Shown here: in pieces, positions 8,125 to 16,801 of the stretch
How positions within the stretch are numbered: position 1 is the stretch's first letter
Layout of the letters: every line of letters begins with the position of its first letter
Notes under the pieces: generated by a model
What the model was told of the DNA's origin: nothing
Databases searched by the model: none
The model's input: only the letters and a program-made list of their open reading frames with translations
Assembly: GCF_900454895.1 (NCBI RefSeq)
Contig: NZ_UGTA01000001.1
Coordinates: 2,046,001 to 2,110,000, forward strand
Origin: Phocoenobacter uteri
GTDB taxonomy: Bacteria > Pseudomonadota > Gammaproteobacteria > Enterobacterales > Pasteurellaceae
Direction: 5' to 3'
Length of the DNA stretch: 64,000 bases
Position numbers and translations under genes: made by a program

Positions 8125-8370
8125 TTACACTTCTAAACTTTTTTGGATCAGTTCAACCAGTTGTTGCATTTCTGGTTGCGGTGCTTTTTCTTGATTCATT
8201 AACCAACGAAAAAGCTCTGGATCGGTAAATTTTAGCATTTCAACAAAGGTCGTTTGCTGTGCTTCGGATAAATTATCAAAATGATTCTTATAAAATGGCA
8301 TTATCATTTCGTCTAATTCTCGCATACCTCGACGACATTCCCACTCAATTCTAAAACGATTAAAATTCAT
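8125..8370 (-). CDS. sdhE: FAD assembly factor SdhE (YgfY family)
   Basis: An 81-residue protein needed for covalent FAD attachment to the flavoprotein subunits of succinate dehydrogenase and fumarate reductase. The family signature RRGMRELD lies at about residues 13-20, with the conserved Arg-Gly and Glu, and the remainder is the expected five-helix bundle (LKFTDPELFRWLMNQEK). It is the last gene of the glnB-lspA-ispH-sdhE run. Its ATG overlaps the ispH stop by one base (TAATG), implying coupled translation. Confidence 0.93.
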   Translation of the reverse strand: MNFNRFRIEWECRRGMRELDEMIMPFYKNHFDNLSEAQQTTFVEMLKFTDPELFRWLMNQEKAPQPEMQQLVELIQKSLEV

Positions 8371-9314
8371 TATTTTACCTCTTTTATTCTAAGCTCTTTT
8401 GGTACTTCAAAAATGGTGTTTTCTTCACAGCCATCTAATTCTTGGATTGTATCCACGCCCAGTGTTTTTAAATGTGAAACAACGGATTGCACGAGTATTT
8501 CAGGGGCTGAGGCACCTGCTGTGATACCGATAGTTTTTACATTTTCAAGCCATTTGGGATCGATATCTTCCGCACCATCGATCAATTTGGCAGATGTTCC
8601 CATTCGTGATGCTAATTCAGCTAAACGGTTGGAATTTGATGAATTTTTAGAGCCAACCACTAATACTAATTGCGATTGTTTTGCTAAATCTCGAACCGCT
8701 TGTTGGCGGTTGGTTGTCGCATAACAAATATCATTTTTACGAGGCCCTTGAATGGCGGGGTATTTCTGTTTTAGCTCTTCAATCACATCAATGGTGTCAT
8801 CAATGGATAAGGTCGTTTGCGTCATAAAAGCAAGCTCATCATCTTGATTAAGTGCTAATTTTGCAACATCTTCCACTGATTCAACTAAATAAATGCCACC
8901 ATTTTGGTTATCATATTGCCCCATCGTACCTTCAACTTCAGGGTGTCCTTCGTGTCCGATTAAAATGGCTTTTGTACCTTTTCGGCTCGCACGAGCCACC
9001 TGCATATGCACTTTGGTTACCAGAGGACAGGTTGCATCAAACACTTTTAGATTACGATTTTTTGCTTCGTTGCGTACGGCTTGAGACACGCCGTGTGCTG
9101 AGAAAATGACGATCGCATCATCAGGCACATCATCAAGTTCTTCAACAAAAATTGCCCCTTTTTGCTTTAATCCTTCTACCACAAAGCGATTATGCACCAC
9201 CTCGTGTCGCACATAAATTGGTGCACCGTGAATTTCTAAGGCTAATTCTACAATAGAAATCGCACGATCTACCCCAGCACAGAATCCTCTCGGATTGGCT
9301 AATAATATTTTCAT
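8370..9314 (-). CDS. ispH: 4-hydroxy-3-methylbut-2-enyl diphosphate reductase
   Basis: Last enzyme of the MEP isoprenoid pathway: reduces HMBPP to IPP and DMAPP using a 4Fe-4S cluster. The three cluster cysteines are visible: Cys12 in NPRGFCAGVDRA, one in FDATCPLVTKVH, and one in NDICYATTNRQ. The proton-relay segment TQTTLS and the C-terminal ITAGASAPE are also present. The length of 314 is normal. Its ATG directly abuts the lspA TAA, and it overlaps sdhE by one base, so it sits in a tight operon. Confidence 0.98.
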   Translation of the reverse strand: MKILLANPRGFCAGVDRAISIVELALEIHGAPIYVRHEVVHNRFVVEGLKQKGAIFVEELDDVPDDAIVIFSAHGVSQAVRNEAKNRNLKVFDATCPLVTKVHMQVARASRKGTKAILIGHEGHPEVEGTMGQYDNQNGGIYLVESVEDVAKLALNQDDELAFMTQTTLSIDDTIDVIEELKQKYPAIQGPRKNDICYATTNRQQAVRDLAKQSQLVLVVGSKNSSNSNRLAELASRMGTSAKLIDGAEDIDPKWLENVKTIGITAGASAPEILVQSVVSHLKTLGVDTIQELDGCEENTIFEVPKELRIKEVK

Positions 9315-9815
9315 TTAATCACTCTTTTTCTTCTTTTTGCCGTCTAAGAAACTTTCTAAGATCAGTAAGCCAGCACCCACAACAATGCCAATATCGGCAA
9401 TATTAAAAACAGGATAATGATAGATATCCCAATAAAAATCTAAAAAATCAATTACATAGCCGTTATATAAACGATCAACGCCATTTGCTAATGCCCCACC
9501 AATAATCAATGCATAAGCACTATTTGAAAGTTTTTGTGAATAACGATTTTTGCTTAATAATACGATTAACACCGTAGAAATAATTACCGCTAAGCTAATA
9601 AAAAAGTATTTTTGCCAACCTGAATGATCCGCTAAAAAGCTAAATGCTGCGCCCATATTGCGAACATAAGTTAAGTTAAAAATCGGTAAAATACTGATAC
9701 TTTCATATAGGGCAAAACTCTTTACCACTAAATATTTGGTAAATAAATCTACCCCAAACACCACGACGCTTAGCCAAAGCCAATAAATCCCTGATTTTTC
9801 TGTTATTTTATTCAC
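9315..9815 (-). CDS. lspA: Lipoprotein signal peptidase (signal peptidase II)
   Basis: The inner-membrane aspartic peptidase that removes signal peptides from diacylglyceryl-modified prolipoproteins. The 166 residues contain four membrane segments. The family motifs are NMGAAFSFL, GALANGVDRLYNGYVIDFLD with the first catalytic Asp, and FNIADIGIVVGAG with the second. The start codon is GTG, and its G is also the last base of the glnB TAG stop (TAGTG). Substrates in this window would include the small lipoprotein at 7932 and the TbpB-like protein at 63031. Confidence 0.97.
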   Translation of the reverse strand: MNKITEKSGIYWLWLSVVVFGVDLFTKYLVVKSFALYESISILPIFNLTYVRNMGAAFSFLADHSGWQKYFFISLAVIISTVLIVLLSKNRYSQKLSNSAYALIIGGALANGVDRLYNGYVIDFLDFYWDIYHYPVFNIADIGIVVGAGLLILESFLDGKKKKKSD

Positions 9816-10153
9816 TAAATTGCCTCTTCATTTTCTTCGCCGGTGCGAATTCGGATCACTCTTTCGATATCAGAGATAAAAATTTTGCCGTCTCCAATTT
9901 TGCCGGTTTGTGCTGTTTCAATAATAGCTTCCACGCAGTTATCCACCAAATCATCACTTACCACGATTTCAAGTTTGACTTTGGGCATAAAATCAATCGC
10001 ATATTCTGCCCCACGATATAATTCCGTATGCCCTTTTTGACGCCCAAAGCCTTTCACTTCGGTAACGGTCATTCCTGTAATACCAATATCTGACAATGAT
10101 TCACGCACATCATCAAGTTTAAACGGTTTGATTATTGCTTCGATTTTTTTCAT
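9815..10153 (-). CDS. glnB: Nitrogen regulatory protein PII
   Basis: A 112-residue trimeric PII signal protein that senses 2-oxoglutarate and ATP/ADP and controls glutamine synthetase regulation. MKKIEAIIKPFKLDDVRE is the classic start. The uridylylation site Tyr51 is present in the T-loop (HTELYRGAEY), and the B-loop appears as TGKIGDGKIF. It is the first gene of the run with lspA, ispH and sdhE; one-base overlap with lspA. GlnB and GlnK are hard to tell apart; no amtB is adjacent, which favours GlnB. Confidence 0.95.
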   Translation of the reverse strand: MKKIEAIIKPFKLDDVRESLSDIGITGMTVTEVKGFGRQKGHTELYRGAEYAIDFMPKVKLEIVVSDDLVDNCVEAIIETAQTGKIGDGKIFISDIERVIRIRTGEENEEAI

Positions 10154-10198
10154 TTTTGATATGAATGAGTTGATATGTAGGGGGGATTATAATACATA

Positions 10199-10257
10199 AG
10201 CGGTAAGATTTTGATAAAAATTTACAAATTGTAAAAAGTGATCAAAATCTTACCGCT
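10199..10257 (-). terminator. Long perfect inverted repeat after lacZ
   Basis: AGCGGTAAGATTTTGAT (10199-10215) and its exact complement (10241-10257) form a 17-bp stem. The loop contains a second small palindrome TTTACAAATTGTAAA (10221-10235). It is built from uptake-sequence arms and sits between the lacZ end and the glnB promoter, so it probably ends the lac transcript. Confidence 0.65.
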
Positions 10258-10274
10258 ATATTTTTATCCATTCT

Positions 10275-13200
10275 CTAAATAAAATCTAATTTAACCGCCC
10301 AGTCAAATTCGGTTTCATTTAAGCGATATTTGTCTTTCAAATTTGGTCCGCAGGAATTGGAGCCAATGCCACTCATTTTGTAATCAATATATAAATGATT
10401 AAATGGCGATGCTTGCAAATCGTAGTTGTGGGCTTTGTTCGTCAATTCTTCAAGGGAATAAGGCGAGTAGTTAAAGCTAAACGGTTGATTTGCGGTAATC
10501 AAAAGATTATCGGTTTTCACATAATGACAACCATAGTGGCTACCATTTTCTTGCGGTTTAAAATAATCCGTGTGATTTTGTGTGGCGGTGGTCACATAGC
10601 GTCCGAGCTTGCTTGAATGATGTTTATCAATATAACTTTCACCTTCGCCGTAACCAAAATATTCCACTTTTTCAGCTTGTTTGTTTAAGCTAAATGCGAG
10701 TCCAAAACGCGGTAAAAAAGGTAAGTGCGGTTTGCGTTCGGCAAGTACGATAATTTCAATGTTGTTGGCGTGGATATGATATTGTACGTTGAAGGTGATA
10801 ATTCTTTCTCGTGCGGTGGCGACCATTGCACAGTCCGCAAAAACCACGACTTTATTGTTAAATTGCTCAACTGACATTTGGTAAGCTCGGCTGTCGGCAT
10901 TGTGATAGCCTGCGTTTTGCCATAGCTCTCGGACAAGGCGATCGTTATCCGTTGGGGCTCGCCATACATTGAAATTGAGCGGTTGTTCGATAATGGCTTT
11001 ACCTCGATGTTGTAACTGAGCCAAAATCCCTTTATTTTTATCAAATTCACAATAAAGTTTTTCATTTTTTACGATTAACTTTTGCGACGTTTCCTCAATC
11101 ATAAAATTGCTTGGCTGAGCTTTGTTGAAAATTGGCGTGACCATCACATCATCAAAAAGAGTGATTTGATCGAAGCCTAATTCGTGATCGCAAGCGGTCA
11201 ATTCTGTGGCATTTTTTGCAAAATAAGTAATGTCTAACAACCACACATTGCCATTGCGTTTTGGTAACACGAAAGGTACAGAAGTGGATTGATGAGGCTC
11301 GCAATCCACTTGAATCTCGCCGTGTTTAATCGCATAACCATTTTCTGACAGGCAATATTTAATGGTGATTTCAGAAAGATTGGTAAAGTCAAAATAGTTG
11401 GTAAATTCAATTTTGCCGTCTTTTAAACAGGCTCGCACAGGACGATTGACGTTTTTCAGTTCAAGCAGATTGCTGTGTGGCACGCGTGTTGGCGAGACTA
11501 ATCCGTCCACACAGAAATTGCCATCGTGCATTGTTTCTTTGAAATCGCCACCATAACCTAATTTTTGTGGATCATTGGGTAGCTGGTTAGCGTGATCGCA
11601 CCATTCCCAAATAAAGCCACCGCAAGCTGTGTCATATTTTTGGAAGGTTTGCCAGTAGTCTTCAAGATCACCGTTGGAATTGCCCATTGCGTGGCTGTAT
11701 TCACAGATTAAAAATGGTTTGCTTTGTGGTTTTGAGCAATACTCTTCGACCACGTCGGTGTCGCTGTACATTTCACTGTAAAAATCTAAATTTGTGAGAT
11801 CATTTTTATGCTGTGAATGTTGGTAGATTGAGCTTTCATAATGTACGAGGCGTTCAGGATCACGATCTTTTACCCATTTTGCTGCCTCTTCAAAATTTTC
11901 ACCATAACCGCTTTCATTCCCAAGCGACCAAACGAGGATCGAGGTGCGGTTTTTATCTCGTTCAATATTGGCAAAAGTACGATCTAAAATGGCTGCTTTA
12001 AAGTTTGGATCCCTTGCAAAATAGCAGAAATTATCGATCGTATCTTGCTCAATTTGTTTATCCCAGTTTTCATTTGATACATTTAAGAAAATGCTATTTT
12101 CTGGCTGTGGCACAGGCAACATGACAGGTCCGTGACTTTCAATGTCGCTCTCACTGATCACATAAAATCCGTATTTATCACAAAGCTCGGTAAACCAAGG
12201 GGCGTTAGGGTAGTGAGCAGTGCGGATCGCATTGATGTTATGTTGTTTCATCAAAGTAAGATCTTTGATCGCTTGTTCATAACTAATGCTATAACCTGTT
12301 TTTGGATCGCTGTCGTGGCGGTTAACCCCTTTGAATTTAATCGGTTGGTTGTTGAATAACAGCACGCCATTTTCAACGGCAATTTTTCTAAATCCGATTT
12401 TTTGCTCAATCCATTCGTTCGCATAGTGCAATCTTAGGCTGTATAACGCAGGATTTTCTGTATTCCAGAGCTGTACATCAGCAATCTGAAAATTTGCAAA
12501 TTCTTCTAATAAATAGACCGCTTGCTGTTCGAGAATTAGCTCACCTTGTGGATTGAAAAGCTGTAAATCGATTGGCTGTGAGTGTTCGGAAAAAAGGGTG
12601 TCAACTGTTAACGTTGCCGAACGAAGATCCTCTGATAACTGCGTTTTGATAAAAAGATCTTGTAAGTAATTTTGTTCACGCTCTAAGAGGTAAACATCAC
12701 GGAAGATCCCCGACATTCTGAATTTATCCTGATCTTCTAAATAACTTCCGTCACACCATTTTAGGACTAAAACGGCGATATGGTTTGTGCCGTCTTGTAG
12801 CAGGTCACTAATGTCAAATTCACTTGTAGCGTGGCTAACTTGGCTGTATCCGACAACTTTTTGATTGATGTATAAGAAGAAACAGCTATCGACCCCTTCA
12901 AAGTTGATCAAATAACGCTTATCCGATTTGAGGTTGAGATCAAATTCACGTTGATATAATCCACAAGGATTTTGCGTTGGTACATAAGGCGGATCAAACG
13001 GGAATGGGTAATTGATATTGGTGTATTGATGTTGATCGTAACCGTGATTTTGCCAGTTTGACGGCACAGGAATGTTTGCCTGTGCAGATTGCTGTAAAAA
13101 GTTTTCAGGCAAATCTTGATAGCTTTCAAAATAGCTAAATCCCCAGTTACATTGGCTTAATAAGGTGACATAAGCGGATGTATTTCTTTCACTTTTTGCA

Positions 13201-13298
13201 CATTTCTGCTCATTTTCAAAAGGAATAAAATAAGCGTGATGTGGCGTGGTGTTCACGTGTATGATTTCAGGATCTTGAAAATAATTTGTTGGTAACAT
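10275..13298 (-). CDS. lacZ: Beta-galactosidase (LacZ type, GH2)
   Basis: A 1007-residue glycoside hydrolase family 2 beta-galactosidase that cleaves lactose to glucose and galactose in the cytoplasm. The jelly-roll and Ig-like domains occupy the first third (GYSQVSHATSEFDISDLL, WCDGSYLEDQDKFRMSGIFR). The TIM barrel carries the acid/base Glu in LVWSLGNESGYG and the nucleophile Glu in FLICEYSHAMGNSNG. The C-terminal beta-sandwich follows. The ATG has AAGGA nine bases upstream. It is downstream of lacY in the same minus-strand operon, the reverse of the E. coli order. Control is probably by the divergent LacI-family gene and CRP. Confidence 0.97.
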   Translation of the reverse strand: MLPTNYFQDPEIIHVNTTPHHAYFIPFENEQKCAKSERNTSAYVTLLSQCNWGFSYFESYQDLPENFLQQSAQANIPVPSNWQNHGYDQHQYTNINYPFPFDPPYVPTQNPCGLYQREFDLNLKSDKRYLINFEGVDSCFFLYINQKVVGYSQVSHATSEFDISDLLQDGTNHIAVLVLKWCDGSYLEDQDKFRMSGIFRDVYLLEREQNYLQDLFIKTQLSEDLRSATLTVDTLFSEHSQPIDLQLFNPQGELILEQQAVYLLEEFANFQIADVQLWNTENPALYSLRLHYANEWIEQKIGFRKIAVENGVLLFNNQPIKFKGVNRHDSDPKTGYSISYEQAIKDLTLMKQHNINAIRTAHYPNAPWFTELCDKYGFYVISESDIESHGPVMLPVPQPENSIFLNVSNENWDKQIEQDTIDNFCYFARDPNFKAAILDRTFANIERDKNRTSILVWSLGNESGYGENFEEAAKWVKDRDPERLVHYESSIYQHSQHKNDLTNLDFYSEMYSDTDVVEEYCSKPQSKPFLICEYSHAMGNSNGDLEDYWQTFQKYDTACGGFIWEWCDHANQLPNDPQKLGYGGDFKETMHDGNFCVDGLVSPTRVPHSNLLELKNVNRPVRACLKDGKIEFTNYFDFTNLSEITIKYCLSENGYAIKHGEIQVDCEPHQSTSVPFVLPKRNGNVWLLDITYFAKNATELTACDHELGFDQITLFDDVMVTPIFNKAQPSNFMIEETSQKLIVKNEKLYCEFDKNKGILAQLQHRGKAIIEQPLNFNVWRAPTDNDRLVRELWQNAGYHNADSRAYQMSVEQFNNKVVVFADCAMVATARERIITFNVQYHIHANNIEIIVLAERKPHLPFLPRFGLAFSLNKQAEKVEYFGYGEGESYIDKHHSSKLGRYVTTATQNHTDYFKPQENGSHYGCHYVKTDNLLITANQPFSFNYSPYSLEELTNKAHNYDLQASPFNHLYIDYKMSGIGSNSCGPNLKDKYRLNETEFDWAVKLDFI

Positions 13299-13327
13299 AA
13301 TAATAATTCCTTATGGGTTAATTGCTA

Positions 13328-14596
13328 TTATACTTGCTCTGTGGTTAATTTTTTTCCTGTTAATGCAAACAGCGAGAAAATGGTGAACCCAAAGGCAATA
13401 CAACCGAGAATGAAATAGGTGTCTTGGTAGCCGTGCATATCGTATAATTTACCCACGATTGGTGATTCCACCATACTGACCACTTCTTTGATAAACTGAC
13501 AAGCCACTAAGTACACGGTTGCTGAAAAATGCACTTCAAACACATTCGAAATATATTTGAATAAGCCCACTAAATAGAAGGGTACTTCAAACATATGTAA
13601 GGTTTTTAATACCACGACGTGCCACGCTTCCGTTGCATAAGAAGAGCCTGTGATACGAATACTCATAATTACCCCCGCAATCAATAACGCATTTTTTGCA
13701 CCGATAAAGCGGTTAATAATTACAGGCACGAAGAACATAATAATGGCGTTTAATGTTTCCCCAAGCGTTGTGACGTAACCAAACATTTCAATCCCTTTTT
13801 CTTTTGATTCAAAGAAAGTATTAAAGAAATTACCAAATTGTTGGTCAAAAATATCGTAGGTACAAGCAACACCGACAACATAAGCAATCAATGCCCAGAA
13901 TTGAGGACGTTTTAACAATGCAAAGGCTTGTTTTAAGCTCACTGGATTTTTATTTTCACCTAATTTATTGATGACCGCAGAGGTTGAATTATTTGACGGT
14001 TTCATCATTGCCACCAGCACTAATAATACTACCGCCGCGATAGAGCCTAGCCAGAATACGGAATTTGGATTGGTGCTGTATAAGTTACCCGCCAAAGAGG
14101 CACAAATTCCCCAGCCAAACATACCGAACATTCTCGCACGTCCATACTCAAAACGACTTAAACGGCTGATTCGTTCAATATAGGCTTCGGACGCAGGTGC
14201 ACCACTTTTAAACACAAAGCCCATATAAGCCCCACCTGATAATGCCCCTAAAAAGACATTTACTTTTAAAAGCGGTGCAAAAACATAGATAAAGAACGGT
14301 GCATAGAAAAGCAAGGTGAGGGCAAGCACCCATAACATATGTTTTTTAATGCCGAGTTTATCGGTTAAATAACCAAAAATAGGTTGAAAACAGATTGCCG
14401 AGAATGACATTAAAGAGAATACTAAGCCGATATCTTCCCCTGATAAGCCGTTAATGTCTCCTAACCAAATTCCCAAGAAAGGGAAACAGGTTGCCATAAT
14501 GAAGAAGTAAGTGAAGAAATACGCTCCAGATACCCAATAATTTCTGTTTGAAAGATAGTAATAATTGCTATCGTAAGATGATGTAGTTTCTGACAT
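13328..14596 (-). CDS. lacY: Lactose/H+ symporter, LacY family
   Basis: A 422-residue, 12-helix major-facilitator symporter of the oligosaccharide:H+ symporter family. Residues that are essential in E. coli LacY are all matched by alignment to text: the Glu in PASEAYIER (E126), Arg in FEYGRARMFG (R144), Glu in TTLGETLNA (E269), Arg in MSIRITGSS (R302), and His and Glu in TLHMFEVP (H322, E325). It therefore should carry galactosides with a proton. The N-terminus has a short extra tail (MSETTSSYDSNYYY) before the first helix. It is first in the operon, 29 bases before lacZ, with AAGGAG as ribosome site. Confidence 0.95.
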   Translation of the reverse strand: MSETTSSYDSNYYYLSNRNYWVSGAYFFTYFFIMATCFPFLGIWLGDINGLSGEDIGLVFSLMSFSAICFQPIFGYLTDKLGIKKHMLWVLALTLLFYAPFFIYVFAPLLKVNVFLGALSGGAYMGFVFKSGAPASEAYIERISRLSRFEYGRARMFGMFGWGICASLAGNLYSTNPNSVFWLGSIAAVVLLVLVAMMKPSNNSTSAVINKLGENKNPVSLKQAFALLKRPQFWALIAYVVGVACTYDIFDQQFGNFFNTFFESKEKGIEMFGYVTTLGETLNAIIMFFVPVIINRFIGAKNALLIAGVIMSIRITGSSYATEAWHVVVLKTLHMFEVPFYLVGLFKYISNVFEVHFSATVYLVACQFIKEVVSMVESPIVGKLYDMHGYQDTYFILGCIAFGFTIFSLFALTGKKLTTEQV

Positions 14597-14616
14597 AGAA
14601 AACTCCTTATTTGAGA

Positions 14617-14653
14617 ATATTAGTTTAATTTTTGGCTAATTGTTAACGTTATC
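14617..14653 (-). promoter_or_regulatory. Probable lacY promoter overlapping an operator
   Basis: On the minus strand TTAACA and TAATAT are separated by 18 bases. The -10 box lies at 14617-14622, and the -35 box lies inside the operator palindrome GTTAACGTTATC (14642-14653). Repressor bound there would block the -35 region. Confidence 0.5.
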
Positions 14654-14685
14654 AATTAAGTTATCAAGCTATGAATATTTAAAAA

Positions 14686-14701
14686 CGTGATCTGTATCAC
14701 A
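14686..14701. promoter_or_regulatory. CRP site upstream of lacY
   Basis: CGTGA-TCTGTA-TCACA matches the CRP consensus TGTGA-N6-TCACA at nine of ten positions. Its centre is about 83 bases upstream of the start point expected from the proposed lacY -10 box. Confidence 0.75.
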
Positions 14702-14726
14702 AATGTTAAGGTTATCATTTTGGTTT

Positions 14727-14742
14727 TGTGATCTAGATCTCA
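14727..14742. promoter_or_regulatory. Second CRP-like site, lac regulatory region
   Basis: TGTGA-TCTAGA-TCTCA has a perfect left half and a right half with one mismatch. It lies between the second and third operators, closer to lacI. Confidence 0.5.
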
Positions 14743-14827
14743 TTTTTAAGGTTAACGTTAACAAAACATTTATACAAAATACTTTTTAGGCGTTAAAATA
14801 AGCAAAAAATTAAAAAGGATAATTAAA

Positions 14828-15826
14828 ATGGCATCATTAAAACAAGTCGCAGAATTGGCGGGGGTCTCTTTAATGACGGTATCCAGAGCATTAAATCACC
14901 CCGAAAAACTATCAGAAAAAACCTATAATCACGTAAAAAAAGCTATCGATGAGCTGAATTATGTTCCTAATTTTTCAGCGAAGAACATTCGTGGTTCAAC
15001 GGGAAAAACCATTGGCATTTTATCTTTGGGGACGGCAACCACACCTTTCTCCGTTGAGATTATTCTTGCGATTGAAAAAACAGTAAGACAACACGGCTGG
15101 CACTCTTTTGTGATCAATACCTTTGAAGACGATGAGCAAGAGATGGAGCAGGCGGCTGAACGTTTGTTATCTTATCGCCCCGCTGGCATTATTGTGGCAA
15201 GAAATGGGTTAAAAGAGGTTAAAATTCCACAGAAATTGCGTAATATTCCTATCGTATTATCAAACTGTGTGACCAATGACATTGATGTTGCCAGCTATAT
15301 TCCGAATGATTTCCAAGGACAATTTGATTTAACCGAGCTATTGGTTAAAAAAGGCTATAAAAAACCGCTGTGTATGTATATTCCAGAAATGGCAATCGCT
15401 GCCAAAGAGCGTAAAAATGGCTTTGAAAAAGCGTGGTTTAATCAAGCAAATCCGCAAACACCTGAACAACATTTTATGATTGGCACGCCTCATACTTATG
15501 AAAATGGGGCAAAGCCTCTGGAAAGATTGCTTGCGAGTAATCCTGAAAAACTCGATTTTGATATCATAGTGTGTGGCAATGACCGTATTGCATTTTTGGT
15601 TTATCAACTCTTATTGGGCAGAGGGTTCCGTATTCCAGAAGATGTTGCTGTGGTTGGTTACGATAATATGGTCGGCGTCACACACTTATTTCAACCTGCA
15701 TTAACAACGGTTCAACTTCCCCACTATGAAATGGGAAAACAGGCAGCCCTGCATTTTATCGAAGGAAGAGTAACTAAAGAAGACACCTTGATCGACTGTC
15801 CGTTGATTGCGGGAGAGTCTTGTTAA
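14828..15826 (+). CDS. LacI-family transcriptional regulator of the lac genes
   Basis: A 332-residue LacI/GalR-type repressor. The N-terminal helix-turn-helix reads ASLKQVAELAGVSLMTVSRA, followed by the hinge helix around NYVPNFSAKNIRG. The periplasmic-binding-protein-like effector domain fills the rest (GIIVARNG, VVGYDNMVGVTHLFQPALTT). AAAAAGGATAATTAAA precedes the ATG. It is divergent from lacY-lacZ and three matching palindromes fill the gap, so it very probably controls that operon and itself. The effector may be allolactose or another galactoside; the downstream PTS is convergent and need not be a target. Confidence 0.9.
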   Translation: MASLKQVAELAGVSLMTVSRALNHPEKLSEKTYNHVKKAIDELNYVPNFSAKNIRGSTGKTIGILSLGTATTPFSVEIILAIEKTVRQHGWHSFVINTFEDDEQEMEQAAERLLSYRPAGIIVARNGLKEVKIPQKLRNIPIVLSNCVTNDIDVASYIPNDFQGQFDLTELLVKKGYKKPLCMYIPEMAIAAKERKNGFEKAWFNQANPQTPEQHFMIGTPHTYENGAKPLERLLASNPEKLDFDIIVCGNDRIAFLVYQLLLGRGFRIPEDVAVVGYDNMVGVTHLFQPALTTVQLPHYEMGKQAALHFIEGRVTKEDTLIDCPLIAGESC

Positions 15827-15913
15827 ATTTGATTTTAATGGTCATTTTTTGCAAATTTTTCATAAAATATGACCGCTTGTAGTTAATCATAACGGTGTAT
15901 TTTTAGAAATTAA

Positions 15914-15956
15914 AAAATCCGATTTATGGGCGTTAACCTATAAATCGGATTTTATT
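15914..15956. terminator. Bidirectional terminator between lacI and the PTS operon
   Basis: AAAATCCGATTTAT (15914-15927) pairs exactly with 15940-15953 across a 12-base loop. A-rich and T-rich flanks lie on the two sides, and the genes converge here. Confidence 0.85.
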
Positions 15957-16006
15957 TTCAGAAAGTTGATTACTCACTTACTTTAACTTAATTATAAAAT
16001 AGCTCT

Positions 16007-16801
16007 CTATAAAATGCCTAAGAACGACAATAAAATAGAAAGCCCAAAGGTGATTGCAATCAGCATAATAGGGTTAAAACGTTTTTTAGTTAGTAAATAA
16101 TACATCACCAACACGTAGCCTAATCCTAAAATATTTGGGAAAATTTTATCAAAAAAGTCTGCTTGAACAGAAACGGTTTTTTGAGCATTCACCACGATTT
16201 CACTGATCACGTTAATGTGAACATAAGAGGCAATTAAGCCACCGATAACGGTTACCCCTAAAATCGTTGCCCCTTTTGCGATAATGTCGGACTCTTTCTT
16301 AATGCGTTCTACAGCATTTATCCCTAAATTGTACCCAAGATGCGTTAAAGGAATGCGTAACAGCCAAATCGCAAGGTAAACCGCAAAGAATAAAATTGGT
16401 CCAAGAATGCTACCCGACATTGCCAAAGAGGCACAAACCCCTGCCATAATCGGTAATAAGGTAAACCAGAATATTGCGTCACCAATCCCTGCTAAGGGGG
16501 CGAATAAGGCAAGTTTAAGCCCTTTTATTGTGGCTCGTTTTTCTTTTGCCTCTTCTAATGAAACCAGTAATCCCATTAAAAAGCCGACAAGATTTGGGTG
16601 GGTGTTGATAAATTCCAAATTGTCATTCATTGCATCAGAAAGATCTTTTTTATCTTTGTGGATTTTTTTCAATAGCGGTAATTGAGAATAGAGAAAACCA
16701 CAAGATTGCATTCTTTCGTAGTTGAAACTTGCTTGTAAAAATGATGAACGAATGGCAAGTTTGGTAATATCTGATTTTGTGATCACTTTATTAGATTCCA
16801 T
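16007..16801 (-). CDS. agaD: PTS galactosamine/N-acetylgalactosamine-type IID component
   Basis: A 264-residue membrane component of a mannose-family PTS permease. The text is close to E. coli AgaD: IRSSFLQASFNYERMQSCGF, LEFINTHPNLVGFLMGLL, AGIGDAIFWFTLLPIMAG, and FFDKIFPNILGLGYVLVMYY. It forms the sugar channel with IIC. The ATG at 16801 was preferred to 16810: GAGG then sits nine bases upstream, whereas it would touch the 16810 ATG. This start overlaps the IIC stop by 11 bases, a sign of coupling. It is the last gene of the three-gene operon. Substrate is inferred from resemblance only. Confidence 0.88.
   Translation of the reverse strand: MESNKVITKSDITKLAIRSSFLQASFNYERMQSCGFLYSQLPLLKKIHKDKKDLSDAMNDNLEFINTHPNLVGFLMGLLVSLEEAKEKRATIKGLKLALFAPLAGIGDAIFWFTLLPIMAGVCASLAMSGSILGPILFFAVYLAIWLLRIPLTHLGYNLGINAVERIKKESDIIAKGATILGVTVIGGLIASYVHINVISEIVVNAQKTVSVQADFFDKIFPNILGLGYVLVMYYLLTKKRFNPIMLIAITFGLSILLSFLGIL

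Larger units (their letters stand above)
14642..14762. promoter_or_regulatory. Three LacI-type operator palindromes
   Basis: A perfect 12-base palindrome GTTAACGTTAAC (14751-14762) has two near copies: GTTAACGTTATC (14642-14653) and GTTAAGGTTATC (14705-14716). The centres are 63 and 46 bases apart. The central CG/GG and the spacing fit operators of a LacI-family repressor able to loop DNA between the divergent lacY and lacI genes. Confidence 0.7.

Noticed and set aside
8852..9109. 85-codon open frame on the plus strand inside ispH
   Set aside because: It is entirely inside ispH, whose cluster cysteines and motifs are intact. No ribosome site or domain was found.
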